53,040 nucleotides of DNA, taken from positions 1 to 53,040 of the IMG/VR virus record IMGVR_UViG_3300017962_000016. The stretch is one strand, 5' to 3'. The notes under the pieces were generated by a model. The model searched no databases. It was given only the letters and a program-made list of their open reading frames with translations, and was not told where the DNA came from. The DNA is from a virus. Made by a program: the position numbers and the translations under genes. Of this stretch, positions 40,591 through 49,410 are shown one piece after another; position 1 is the first letter of the stretch, and the number at the start of each line of letters is the position of its first letter.

Positions 40591-41667
40591 ATGAGTTTTG
40601 ATTTTCAAATAGGGTTTCCTTGCCCACATTTAATCCAAGAAGAACGAGTGCCATTGGACTCGGATCGGATGGGTATGCTCATCTCTCAACCTGTCGCCTC
40701 TACGGGTACGGTTCAGGTTCTAGTGGATGACAAGTATCTTGTTCCTCCAAGTGGATTGCACACACAAGCCTTCTTGCAAAGCAGCCTTTCGGGTGGCTAC
40801 CGAATACCAAAGTACGAAACAACACTTGTGGTTTCTTCTAACACAGAAACACATACCATTGAGTTGCCCGTATCTAAGTCTATCTCTACGAACAATCTTG
40901 TGGATATTCTCAACGCCCATTTCAAAAACATAGAGGCGACCAACTATGAGGGATATCTTGTATTTGTTGAAAGACAATCGAGAGGAGGAGAGAGTCGTAT
41001 AAAAATAACAGGGAGTGCTCGTCAAGCATTGGGTTTTGATTTCTGTTCTACGGCAAAGGGCAAGACACTCTATCCCGCTTGGCGAATGGAACGAGTTCCA
41101 AATAAAATCAATGAGCGATATCCTAAGTTCGTACAGCCTTTGAAGAATAATCCAATTCTCAAGGTGACCTACTCTACTCCAGCGGAGAGATGTTTGCGTT
41201 GTGGTGCGACCTATGTGGAGAACGATTTTCGAGTAGACTCCAATGGAGAGCTGCAAACCATAACGGACGAGAACTTGCTCTACCAAATATGTTTGAAAGC
41301 CTTGCTGACAAAGAAAGGTTCAAATCCTTTTTTCAGATTCTATGGGACAGGCTTGTTGGATGCCATTGGTTCAAAGGCTCTTATGGGGGTTCAAAACTTT
41401 TTGCGATTTGAGATCAATGATGCCTTACGGATTGTTCAGAAAGCCCAAACATCCCAAAGCAAATACCAAACGGTCACTCAAAAAGAGAGATTGCTGAATG
41501 TTCTCAATGTTACGGTCATTCCACACGAGAATGATCCTACCGCTTTCTTGATTGAGGTGACCGTACAGAACGCCTCTCAACAACCTATATCATTGTCGAT
41601 AGTCTATACCGCCCCAAGTGCAATAGCACTTGCTGGAACAAATGGATTGTCGCTTGGAGTACGATAA
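40591..41667 (+). CDS. Baseplate wedge protein with gp25-like C-terminal domain
   Basis: The C-terminal ~130 residues (LYQICLKALLTKKGSNPFF, RFYGTGLLDAIG, LRFEINDALRIVQKAQ, LLNVLNVTVIPHENDPTAFL) follow the gpW/gp25 family, which starts the baseplate wedge and sheath. Residues about 77-149 carry a module also found in the sheath (TTLVVSSNTETHTIELP, then LVDILNAHFKN and ITGSARQALGFDF). A pair CLRCGATYVENDF (about 200-212) may bind metal with other ligands. The gene overlaps the next by one base. The usual gp25 is 130 residues, so this is a large fused form. Confidence 0.65.
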   Translation: MSFDFQIGFPCPHLIQEERVPLDSDRMGMLISQPVASTGTVQVLVDDKYLVPPSGLHTQAFLQSSLSGGYRIPKYETTLVVSSNTETHTIELPVSKSISTNNLVDILNAHFKNIEATNYEGYLVFVERQSRGGESRIKITGSARQALGFDFCSTAKGKTLYPAWRMERVPNKINERYPKFVQPLKNNPILKVTYSTPAERCLRCGATYVENDFRVDSNGELQTITDENLLYQICLKALLTKKGSNPFFRFYGTGLLDAIGSKALMGVQNFLRFEINDALRIVQKAQTSQSKYQTVTQKERLLNVLNVTVIPHENDPTAFLIEVTVQNASQQPISLSIVYTAPSAIALAGTNGLSLGVR

Positions 41668-44600
41668 TGACACCCACTATATTAGGCTTCGATGGAGCAT
41701 ACCGAGAAAAGTTTATCTACAACACAACACTCTCCGAGCAATTCTTATCGGGAATACTCCCTCCCAATACAATAGATGTGCAAGTATCTGTTAGAGGTTC
41801 GTCTTTTGTGGCAGATCCTGACCTTATTGTCTTTGAGGATTCTTCTTGGTCTTTTCCAAATCCTAGTGTCTATCCTGAGGGATTTGAGCTGGTTGATGGT
41901 GTCAATACCATTTTGATTCGGGCTATTTTGTCGAATGGAGATGTGACACCCCCTTGTGAAATACACATCACCTATTCAAAAGAAGCGAGTGTTTCCGTCG
42001 TTGGACAACCTCCAACGAACATCTCCCTTGAAAAGTTCGACACACACATTGAGGTGTTCTGTGATGGTGTCGATTCACCCTATGTCGTTGGCTACAACTT
42101 TTATGCCTCATTGGATTCAGGGGGTGGTGCATCAGGATACATTCGTGTCAATCTGAACCGAGTTATCTCAGGAATATCCCTACAAGAAGAAACCGAAATC
42201 ACATCCATTGAACTTGATGAGGACATCCTTTTGAATGATGAGGGAAATCATGTCACCGATCCCTTGTTTTTTGGCATCGCCTCCCAACAGAGAACACAAC
42301 TAGGCGAGATTCTCCAACAGAAGTTGGTTTCCCTCTCAGAGATTCCTGAAACAACCAAGACCATTCGAGCTTCCGTTTCTATCAAGGCACTTGATACTAA
42401 ACAACGATTCTCTTTCAAGCATTTCAGAAAGGCAGGTCGGAGTTCTTCTCCTGCGACCGTTCCAAATGGTTCTTTTTCTTCTTTGTCTGTGACCGATCCT
42501 ATTTACTATGTGGCGACATCTGTCTTTTATGATCCGACACTCAATCTTCAATTTGAGAGTCCTTTCTCCGCAGAGGTGGTTGGGAAACCTTTGAGTATCA
42601 CAACAAGTGTTGCCAATCTCCCACAGGTCACTCGACAAGATGTTCGAGATAATTTCATCTCAAGTATTTTGAGAACCCAACCCAATCTCCGAGTTGAGCC
42701 AAATTCTGTCATTTCGGACACGGTCATCCAACCTTTCGCCTCAGAGGTGGAGAGAATGAGATTCATCTTGGATTTCATACATCGTTCTCAATCTTTGGCG
42801 ACACTCCTTGTCTTAGATGATCCAAATAATACAGGGGAATCACAAGAGGTCAATCAATCTCTATACAAGAGAGCCTTGCAGACCGCTTTCAATCTCCGTA
42901 TTCCATCTCAAGTTCAGACAATGATCAATCAGATGTTTGACCAAAGAGCTCAGAACTTTGGTGTCATTCGGCACAATGGTCGTAACGCCATTGGGAGAGT
43001 GACCGTATTCACAAGAACAAGACCAACACAAACAATCTATCTTCCAAGTGGAACTCCTTTACAAGGAGGGGGTGTTTCCTTTCGTACAACTCAGAATGTG
43101 AATATGTTTGTGGATCAACTTGCGACCTACTATAACCCTGTTTCAAAAGTGTGGGAGATAGACATCACCGCCGAAGCTGTGGAATTGGGTGCAAAGGGAA
43201 ATGTTTCTTCGGGAGTGATTTCTTCCATAGCGGCAAGGAGTTTGAGTGTCACAAACAAAGCCGCTTTCTTTGGAGGACAAGACGAAGAAACCAACGCACA
43301 ACTTGCTCGAAGAACAATGAACGCATTGGCGAGTGTTGATACAGGAACAGAGCGAGGCTATCTACAACTTGCCGCTGACATTGTGGGAGTGCGTAATGTG
43401 GAGATTGTTCCATCAGGTCACGACCTAATGCAGAGAGATTTGGATGAGAACAATGTACATCGTGGTGGAAAAGTGGATATTTGGATTCGAGGGGAGAATC
43501 TCTCTAGGGTTACGGACACTTTCGCCTTTGAATATAAACTCGCAAAAGACATCCAATTTGAGGTAGTGGGTTCTCCAGCCAATCTTATTTTCCGAGCTGG
43601 TGATTCTGAACTTTCTGAGGAATCTCCCATCCTTGAGATGTTGGACAATGAAGAAGCGGGATTCTCTTTCCGTAATGCAAGCACAGGAGAAACCTTTGAT
43701 TTGACAGGTGTGAAGATTCTTTCGTACAACACCATTCAACTTTCGTCAGATGTGGTACAACCAAGTGTTTCCTATGGGCATCTCCTCTTTGGAGATTACA
43801 GGCGACAAGAGGGTTCTGAGTTTTTATTGACACGACAACCTCCAAAAGAAATCGTTTCGGTTCAAGGAACAATCAGTGGAATCTTGCCTACGAGTGCTTA
43901 CGACCTTATCATTCCAACCGCACCTTTGGCGGAGGGCTACTCTACAAAGACCAATGCGCTCTTGAAAATCAATGGCTATACAAATGACGAGGGGAACAGA
44001 GTTCCCTCAGGGCAACCTCTCTTTGCGACAGACGAAGAACATACCTTGCTAGGCAACTATTCAGAGTATGTTGGCAATCTTGGTGCAGATCCACTCACAT
44101 TGGTCGTAAAAAGCCTAGATGGACTAATCACCTACCGATCTCCAAGTCACCCAAGTGGCATTTCCGATTACACTTTCGTTTTGGGAGATGGTGTCACTCC
44201 TCTTGGTATCAAACGAACGGACAATAGTGAAATCAAGTCAGGAGAAACAGTTCTATTCTCTTATCAATACGATGAAGCCTTTACGGTCACCTACACTGTC
44301 AATTCTTCTTTGAAAGCAATCCAAGACAAGGTTGATGAAATGAAACACATCACCGCCGATGTGTTGGTGAAAGGTGCGATTGAGGTACCAATTGATCTTG
44401 AAATGACAGTCGCACTTGTCACAGGGGCAGATCCAGCTTCCGTAGATAGATCTGTACGAACGAACCTACAAAACTTTTTCAACAACTTGAATATGGGAGA
44501 TCCCATTCGTCAATCGGATATCATTGAGGTTGTGGATTCTGTGAGTGGTGTTTCTTATGTTGTTGTTCCTCTCTCAAGGATGACTCGACAAGAAAATGCC

Positions 44601-45173
44601 CTTGTGGTTCGAGAGTTATTGGCAACCTCTCAGATCAATGATTCATTGTTATTGCCTCAACTCTCAACGGCAAAGGCATCTGTTTATCTGATACAAGATC
44701 CATTGGATTTTGCGACCTACGACACAGGCGGTGTCGGTGAAGATTTTCGAGGTGTCTTTATAGACGATTCTCTATTGGTAAATGTAGATAGATTGACATC
44801 CACCGCAGAGAATGTTCTTGCTGCCTCAGCGCTCTCTACTGCACCGAATCGTTCTTTCATTATTGGGGATGGTGGTGCTGTTATTTTGGGATACACAGAC
44901 GACCAAACACTCATTGATCAAGGGTATGTGGATATCTATGACCGTCAAGAAAGAAGAAAAGAACTGACAAAAAACCGAGTGATGGTTTCTTTGGCACCCA
45001 GCGATGATATTCAACTCCGAAATCTGAAAGCGACTTATTATGTTGCTTACGATTCGGCGGTGAAGAATCTTGATCCAATCAATGCGGAATACCATACACT
45101 AGGCAATCTGACAATCACCTACGATGAAGATGTAGCCCTTCAAACTAGGAACATATCGAGAGGAACATACTAA
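41667..45173 (+). CDS. Baseplate J/gp6-like wedge protein (1168 aa)
   Basis: Residues about 425-700 match a Baseplate_J-type body: AIGRVTVFTRTRPTQTIYLP, then WEIDITAEAVELGAKGNVSS and GGQDEETNAQLARRTMNALA. Residues about 885-975 give the C-terminal part (AIEVPIDLEMTVALVTGADP, LNMGDPIRQSDIIEVVDSVS). The N-terminal ~190 residues contain a Fn3-like beta domain (NISLEKFDTHIEVFCDGVDS). The usual J protein is 300-650 residues; this is enlarged by N-terminal and insert domains. J/gp6 proteins form the wedge ring of the baseplate and trigger sheath contraction. It overlaps neighbours by one base on both sides. Confidence 0.8.
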   Translation: MTPTILGFDGAYREKFIYNTTLSEQFLSGILPPNTIDVQVSVRGSSFVADPDLIVFEDSSWSFPNPSVYPEGFELVDGVNTILIRAILSNGDVTPPCEIHITYSKEASVSVVGQPPTNISLEKFDTHIEVFCDGVDSPYVVGYNFYASLDSGGGASGYIRVNLNRVISGISLQEETEITSIELDEDILLNDEGNHVTDPLFFGIASQQRTQLGEILQQKLVSLSEIPETTKTIRASVSIKALDTKQRFSFKHFRKAGRSSSPATVPNGSFSSLSVTDPIYYVATSVFYDPTLNLQFESPFSAEVVGKPLSITTSVANLPQVTRQDVRDNFISSILRTQPNLRVEPNSVISDTVIQPFASEVERMRFILDFIHRSQSLATLLVLDDPNNTGESQEVNQSLYKRALQTAFNLRIPSQVQTMINQMFDQRAQNFGVIRHNGRNAIGRVTVFTRTRPTQTIYLPSGTPLQGGGVSFRTTQNVNMFVDQLATYYNPVSKVWEIDITAEAVELGAKGNVSSGVISSIAARSLSVTNKAAFFGGQDEETNAQLARRTMNALASVDTGTERGYLQLAADIVGVRNVEIVPSGHDLMQRDLDENNVHRGGKVDIWIRGENLSRVTDTFAFEYKLAKDIQFEVVGSPANLIFRAGDSELSEESPILEMLDNEEAGFSFRNASTGETFDLTGVKILSYNTIQLSSDVVQPSVSYGHLLFGDYRRQEGSEFLLTRQPPKEIVSVQGTISGILPTSAYDLIIPTAPLAEGYSTKTNALLKINGYTNDEGNRVPSGQPLFATDEEHTLLGNYSEYVGNLGADPLTLVVKSLDGLITYRSPSHPSGISDYTFVLGDGVTPLGIKRTDNSEIKSGETVLFSYQYDEAFTVTYTVNSSLKAIQDKVDEMKHITADVLVKGAIEVPIDLEMTVALVTGADPASVDRSVRTNLQNFFNNLNMGDPIRQSDIIEVVDSVSGVSYVVVPLSRMTRQENALVVRELLATSQINDSLLLPQLSTAKASVYLIQDPLDFATYDTGGVGEDFRGVFIDDSLLVNVDRLTSTAENVLAASALSTAPNRSFIIGDGGAVILGYTDDQTLIDQGYVDIYDRQERRKELTKNRVMVSLAPSDDIQLRNLKATYYVAYDSAVKNLDPINAEYHTLGNLTITYDEDVALQTRNISRGTY

Positions 45174-46444
45174 TGAGTAATCCTTTCAAGACAGGACTCC
45201 CACAGAATCCAAGCCCCTTAGAGGAGGAGGGTCACGAGTACGAGAAGAAAGTTCAAGAAGAAACCGAGTACATTATGCAAAGGTTTCTTCGGATGCTACC
45301 GAGCAACTATGTCGCTCAGAAAACAGGACCTTTCTACACACTACAATTCAAGGCTATGGCAGAATCATTGGCGAGGGTTCAAATATCTGCACAGAGTGTT
45401 GGCTTGGATACTCTCTATGGATTCACAAGGTCGGAGTTTATGTGGAGTTTGTTGGGTTCAATGGTCTTTCCTAAAATAGACGAGAACTTACTCCAGCCCC
45501 CAATCGTTGATGGGGATGTGGCTTACAGAGATTTCTTGCAAAGAATGGTTGTGCTTCTCATACAAGGTTCTACTAAGAAAACCATTGAGGAGGGTGCGGG
45601 GTTATTGACAGACGCAGATATGACCGTAATAGAAAAATCCGTTGCGAGTCACATTGAGAATTCTGCGTGGGGCTTTGACGACCAATACACCTTTGAGATC
45701 AATGTGGAGAAAGATGGGGGAACATCTTTTCCAAAGAATCCTTTCGAGCTCCATTACAATGTGTCGGTCATCCTAGACGCACTCAAACCCGCTCATACAC
45801 TCTTTGAATATCGCCATGTGTTTCGAGAGGTCTTTGGGTACCTCTTTCAAGATGAGATGTTCCTACAACAAGATATGTACTACTATGACGATATCCGAAA
45901 GTTCTGTTTGGGAGTGAAGAACATTGTGGGAGATGGAGTAGTGTTGTCCGACAGACATTATCTATCAGATCCCAATAGGTCTTTCTCAAATGTGCAAGTG
46001 GGTGCGATTCTATATGTAGATAACAAACCCTATGAGGTGTCCTCTGTCAAATCTATTCTTGTTGGAGATGAAGAAACAGCTCGATACTATACAACAAGTC
46101 CAACGGGATTGAGTGGGTATGCCTCTGTGAGTGGAGATGTCTTGACAGACACTTGCCAAGATTGGTCATTGGCAACGGAGGGAGAAATCTTGACCTTTCA
46201 AGAGGGTGTCAATATGGAAGCCTCCTATCGACTCCAAGATGTTCTTGGATCAAATGGAGGGAGTGTTGGCTTTGTGAATGGCGGTGGAACACAAGTTCGA
46301 GTTGCACCAAGCATCGTACAATTGAAAGAAAGACTCCCTGTGCCCGCTGGTACTGTGTCATATAATATGACAATTGATAGATTAGGTGTCCAAGAAACAA
46401 AGGTTGTGGTGTCAGAAAACGCCTCGCTACAGTGTTATCTTTGA
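45173..46444 (+). CDS. Baseplate wedge protein, gpI/gp7-position
   Basis: The N-terminal helical part (QRFLRMLPSNYVAQKTGPFY, then FKAMAESLARVQISAQSVG) and the middle (YNVSVILDALKPAHTLFEYR) are like tail protein I-type wedge proteins, which form the arm next to gpJ. The last ~170 residues are beta-rich (VGAILYVDNKPYEVSSVKSI, ASYRLQDVLGSNGGSVGFVN). Assignment relies on its place right after the J-like gene, overlapped by one base (TAATG). A promoter-like motif follows. Confidence 0.6.
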   Translation: MSNPFKTGLPQNPSPLEEEGHEYEKKVQEETEYIMQRFLRMLPSNYVAQKTGPFYTLQFKAMAESLARVQISAQSVGLDTLYGFTRSEFMWSLLGSMVFPKIDENLLQPPIVDGDVAYRDFLQRMVVLLIQGSTKKTIEEGAGLLTDADMTVIEKSVASHIENSAWGFDDQYTFEINVEKDGGTSFPKNPFELHYNVSVILDALKPAHTLFEYRHVFREVFGYLFQDEMFLQQDMYYYDDIRKFCLGVKNIVGDGVVLSDRHYLSDPNRSFSNVQVGAILYVDNKPYEVSSVKSILVGDEETARYYTTSPTGLSGYASVSGDVLTDTCQDWSLATEGEILTFQEGVNMEASYRLQDVLGSNGGSVGFVNGGGTQVRVAPSIVQLKERLPVPAGTVSYNMTIDRLGVQETKVVVSENASLQCYL

Positions 46445-46459
46445 TAATCTCTTTATATC
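46443..46459 (+). promoter_or_regulatory. Candidate late promoter motif (GATAATCTCTTTATATC)
   Basis: A copy of the recurring motif 34-50 bases ahead of the next gene, starting at the stop codon of the baseplate gene. Confidence 0.45.
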
Positions 46460-46492
46460 TCCTTTGTCATAGAAATGTACTTTGGAGATTAT

Positions 46493-47545
46493 ATGACTGC
46501 TGTCTCTCGTATTGCTGATAGATATATGATTCGTAAGGCTTGCGAAATTGCCTATTCGGATATTTCAAACATAAGAACGGCATCTTTGAATAAGAGTGCT
46601 CAACGAGTTCGTAGAGAGTTCTCTGTGGAACTCCTAGAAGCCTTCGCCTCTCCTATTATGGGGAGAATCGCAGGATTGGGCATTGGCATTAAAGACATCA
46701 CCAAGAAAGTGAAAGACATTTGGGGGGCTTTCAAGCAAGCCCCTAAATATTGGGAAGAATTTAAGAAAATGTTGGGTATCAAATCGACCTCTCTCATTGG
46801 ATTGGTTGCCGAGTTGCCAAAAAAGGTGTGGAACTTTTTCAAACAAGGAGGCAAGTCTTTGATCTCTTTTGGGAAAGGACTCGCAAAGCAAATCGGGGAT
46901 TTTGCAAAGGTGTTCTCTGCTGTCAGCGGTCAAACAGCTCTTTTCAATCAAGTGGTGGAGAAAGGAACCTCTTTGGCGACCAACTCTACAGTGTATCAAG
47001 AAAAGGTCAAGCCTCTCCTCGATAAGGCGAAAGCCTTTGCTCAAAAGTTTATGGGCAAGTTTGGTGGTAATGGCAACGGAAAAATCACTGAGTTTTTCAA
47101 GAATGTCATTCAGACTTTCCTAGATGGCAAACTTTCAAACCTTGTGGGAACACCTCTCAAAGCCTATGTTTTCTTCAACATTTGGATCAATGTGACCGAG
47201 ATTTCTTGGGATTTCACAGGCATCGCCAAAGGGATGTTGGGTTTGATTTCTTGGAGAGAACTTTTCGCCTCTCTACCTGAGAGTGGTGTTGGGTTGATTA
47301 TCTCCATCTTTTTGGGTGCCGCCTTTCCAAGTATCACATTGTTCGGTCCTGCAGCGGGTTCCCTTCTCACAAAGATCACAGGGAATTGGTTGATGTTCAT
47401 CGCCCCTGTTTTTCAGATTATAATTCTTGCTAAGAACAAGCTCATTGAGTTTGGGAAATCTGCTATCAAGTTCTTTTGGGACAAGATGGGAGTAGATAAT
47501 TGGAAAGAGCAAGGGCTTCCTGAGGTCATTCCATTAAAGGGCTAG
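46493..47545 (+). CDS. Hydrophobic protein with N-terminal RIADRYM tag, 350 aa
   Basis: The ATG at 46493 has GGAG seven bases ahead; the ATG at 46475 lies upstream of that site and is less likely. Residues 2-16 are TAVSRIADRYMIRKA, similar to the RVASRYL tags of the proteins at 5195-7651. The middle (about 70-200) is amphipathic with Lys-rich helices (GIKDITKKVKDIWGAFKQA). The C-terminal ~130 residues have two membrane-like segments (GVGLIISIFLGAAFPSITLF, WLMFIAPVFQIIILA). I infer a virion protein with membrane contact, perhaps an ejected pore protein; no family is recognised. Confidence 0.55.
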   Translation: MTAVSRIADRYMIRKACEIAYSDISNIRTASLNKSAQRVRREFSVELLEAFASPIMGRIAGLGIGIKDITKKVKDIWGAFKQAPKYWEEFKKMLGIKSTSLIGLVAELPKKVWNFFKQGGKSLISFGKGLAKQIGDFAKVFSAVSGQTALFNQVVEKGTSLATNSTVYQEKVKPLLDKAKAFAQKFMGKFGGNGNGKITEFFKNVIQTFLDGKLSNLVGTPLKAYVFFNIWINVTEISWDFTGIAKGMLGLISWRELFASLPESGVGLIISIFLGAAFPSITLFGPAAGSLLTKITGNWLMFIAPVFQIIILAKNKLIEFGKSAIKFFWDKMGVDNWKEQGLPEVIPLKG

Positions 47546-47548
47546 ATC

Positions 47549-47565
47549 AATAACTCTTTTATATG
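47549..47565 (+). promoter_or_regulatory. Candidate late promoter motif (AATAACTCTTTTATATG)
   Basis: A best-match copy of the recurring motif, 34 bases ahead of the next start. Confidence 0.5.
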
Positions 47566-47598
47566 AATCAATAAGAGAAAATCTATTGGAGAAAAGAA

Positions 47599-48900
47599 AT
47601 GCGAAATAAAAAAGTTGCTCGCCAAAATGATTGCACCTTGAACAAGGTAGAAATTGTAGATAATCGTGCGATTCCTGATAAGGATATGAAAATCGTTTTA
47701 GAGGATTTGGGTTTTGCCTCCCTTGAAGATATTCACGATCAAACAATCCTTGATCCTTTCAATGAACTTGTTGGATTTCTTGATACCTTAGAAGAAATAG
47801 CGAAGAACTTACGAGAGGTCGTTGATGATAGTAATTCTTCTCGACCAAAGGGAAAAGCACTCACAAGTACTCGTGATCAACTCACCACTTTGATTGAGGA
47901 TATTGATGCGAGTGAGAGCACTCTTTCTGTTGCACTAGAGGATTTGAATGATGTCTTTGACGATACATCTATGTCTTTCTCCGAAATTATTTCAGCCTTT
48001 GATGAATCCGTAAAAGGGTTGCTTTCTGTGACAGAAGAACCAATGGTTTTTTCAATCTACAAAGATCCCGCGTTTCAAGCCCAAATGGAAGCTCGTAGAA
48101 TGGAACTTGAGTCGAGCATTGATCAAGGAGAAGCCGATCTTGAGCAAGCCGAAAACGATTACTTTCAAGTTTTGGAACAAATCCGAGCTTTCTATGAGAG
48201 AAAAAGTGGGAATCTCTCCTCCTTAGAACAAGAATTGGTTGATAAGATTCGCCAATTGAAAAAGATGAGAGGGAAAGCATCAAAAAGACAGAGAGCCCTT
48301 TACAATAGACAACGCCGAGAGTTGAATGAACAATTGAAAACTTTCCAACAGACTATGGATCTTGGAAATCTCAGACAAGAACAAGAAAACCTTTGGCAAG
48401 AAATGGAAGATCTTGAAAATGAGGTTGAGGCACAGAAAGACGAGTTGTTGAATGGTGATGAAATGAGAGCCTCAAGGGGTTCAAGAGGTGTGTTCTTGTT
48501 GGAGAATCATTACAGCACTCTCAATGCCACTATGATAGAGCTCGGTAGCGCCCTTGAAAAGATGTTGGAGTTGGAGAAAGCAGGGAGTGTCAAGAAAATA
48601 GATATCCCATATCTTGATGCCGCTTGTCTATTGCTCCACACCGAAAGCAAGATCAAGCCAAAAATGGTACAAGATTTCTTACAAAATTCCCTCTTAGGAA
48701 ATGGTTGTATGACTCGTAAAGAGTGGAGTGACAACAAATTCTTCAATGAAAAGACTTGGAAAAACCTCGCAAAGGAAATGGCAAACAAGTATGGCAAGAA
48801 ATACGGAGATGTTTCTGTGGTCGTTGATGGTATTAAGGCAGCAGCTTTCTCTAACAAGTTGCCAAGAGATTTTGCTAAGTTCTTGGTGGGTAAACTTTAA
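47599..48900 (+). CDS. Coiled-coil protein, 433 aa
   Basis: Residues 155-275 are a long coiled-coil (MELESSIDQGEADLEQAEND, then QELVDKIRQLKKMRGKASKR and LRQEQENLWQEMEDLENEVE). The N-terminal 130 residues are acidic helices (LTTLIEDIDASESTLSVALE), and the last ~110 form a basic helical region (KTWKNLAKEMANKYGKKYGD). No family is recognised. It is preceded by a good GGAG and ends one base into the ATG of a short leader frame before the next gene. A structural or assembly role is inferred from its place. Confidence 0.55.
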   Translation: MRNKKVARQNDCTLNKVEIVDNRAIPDKDMKIVLEDLGFASLEDIHDQTILDPFNELVGFLDTLEEIAKNLREVVDDSNSSRPKGKALTSTRDQLTTLIEDIDASESTLSVALEDLNDVFDDTSMSFSEIISAFDESVKGLLSVTEEPMVFSIYKDPAFQAQMEARRMELESSIDQGEADLEQAENDYFQVLEQIRAFYERKSGNLSSLEQELVDKIRQLKKMRGKASKRQRALYNRQRRELNEQLKTFQQTMDLGNLRQEQENLWQEMEDLENEVEAQKDELLNGDEMRASRGSRGVFLLENHYSTLNATMIELGSALEKMLELEKAGSVKKIDIPYLDAACLLLHTESKIKPKMVQDFLQNSLLGNGCMTRKEWSDNKFFNEKTWKNLAKEMANKYGKKYGDVSVVVDGIKAAAFSNKLPRDFAKFLVGKL

Positions 48901-48920
48901 TGAATATTAAGGAGCGTATT

Positions 48921-49382
48921 ATGGATCCATTAACAATTGGTATTCTTTGTTTCTTGGGTGGTAGTTTGGTTACAGGCGGTACCATTTGGGGAATACAAGA
49001 AGCGAACAAAGATAGAACACAAGAAACAACAGAGCTGGTGAAAGCAATCGGTGGCTTGAAAGACACATTGGCAGATGGACAAAAGCAAGTGATGATCAAC
49101 TTGACCGACCAAGACCTCCTGAAAGATGCTTGTTCTACTACCTATATTGAGAAGAATGGTGATTTGCTTTGCAGAGAGATGTTCTGTCGTATGCAAAATC
49201 GTGGTTTAGACAAGGGTGCGACACAAGCAGAATGTGAAAACATTAGTCATATCACCAACAGTAAGCACAGATTGGATACTTGTATGGAATATTGGGATAA
49301 AGACACCATCCTTGAAGATGGGGGGTTCAATAAGAACTCCAAGTATGCCCTTTGTATGCAAGTATTTGAAAACCGCGAATAG
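48921..49382 (+). CDS. Membrane-anchored cysteine-rich protein, 153 aa
   Basis: An ATG at 48900 overlaps the previous stop, but AAGGAG at 48908-48913 serves the ATG at 48921. The product starts with a membrane anchor (DPLTIGILCFLGGSLVTGG, about 2-20). The remaining 130 residues hold six cysteines (DACSTTY, LLCREMFCRM, AECENI, DTCMEY, ALCMQV), enough for three disulfides if the domain is outside the cytoplasm. It has no family match. Export with an N-terminal anchor is inferred from the sequence. Confidence 0.55.
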   Translation: MDPLTIGILCFLGGSLVTGGTIWGIQEANKDRTQETTELVKAIGGLKDTLADGQKQVMINLTDQDLLKDACSTTYIEKNGDLLCREMFCRMQNRGLDKGATQAECENISHITNSKHRLDTCMEYWDKDTILEDGGFNKNSKYALCMQVFENRE

Positions 49383-49410
49383 TTATCATTTTTTTTTTGG
49401 AGTATATATT

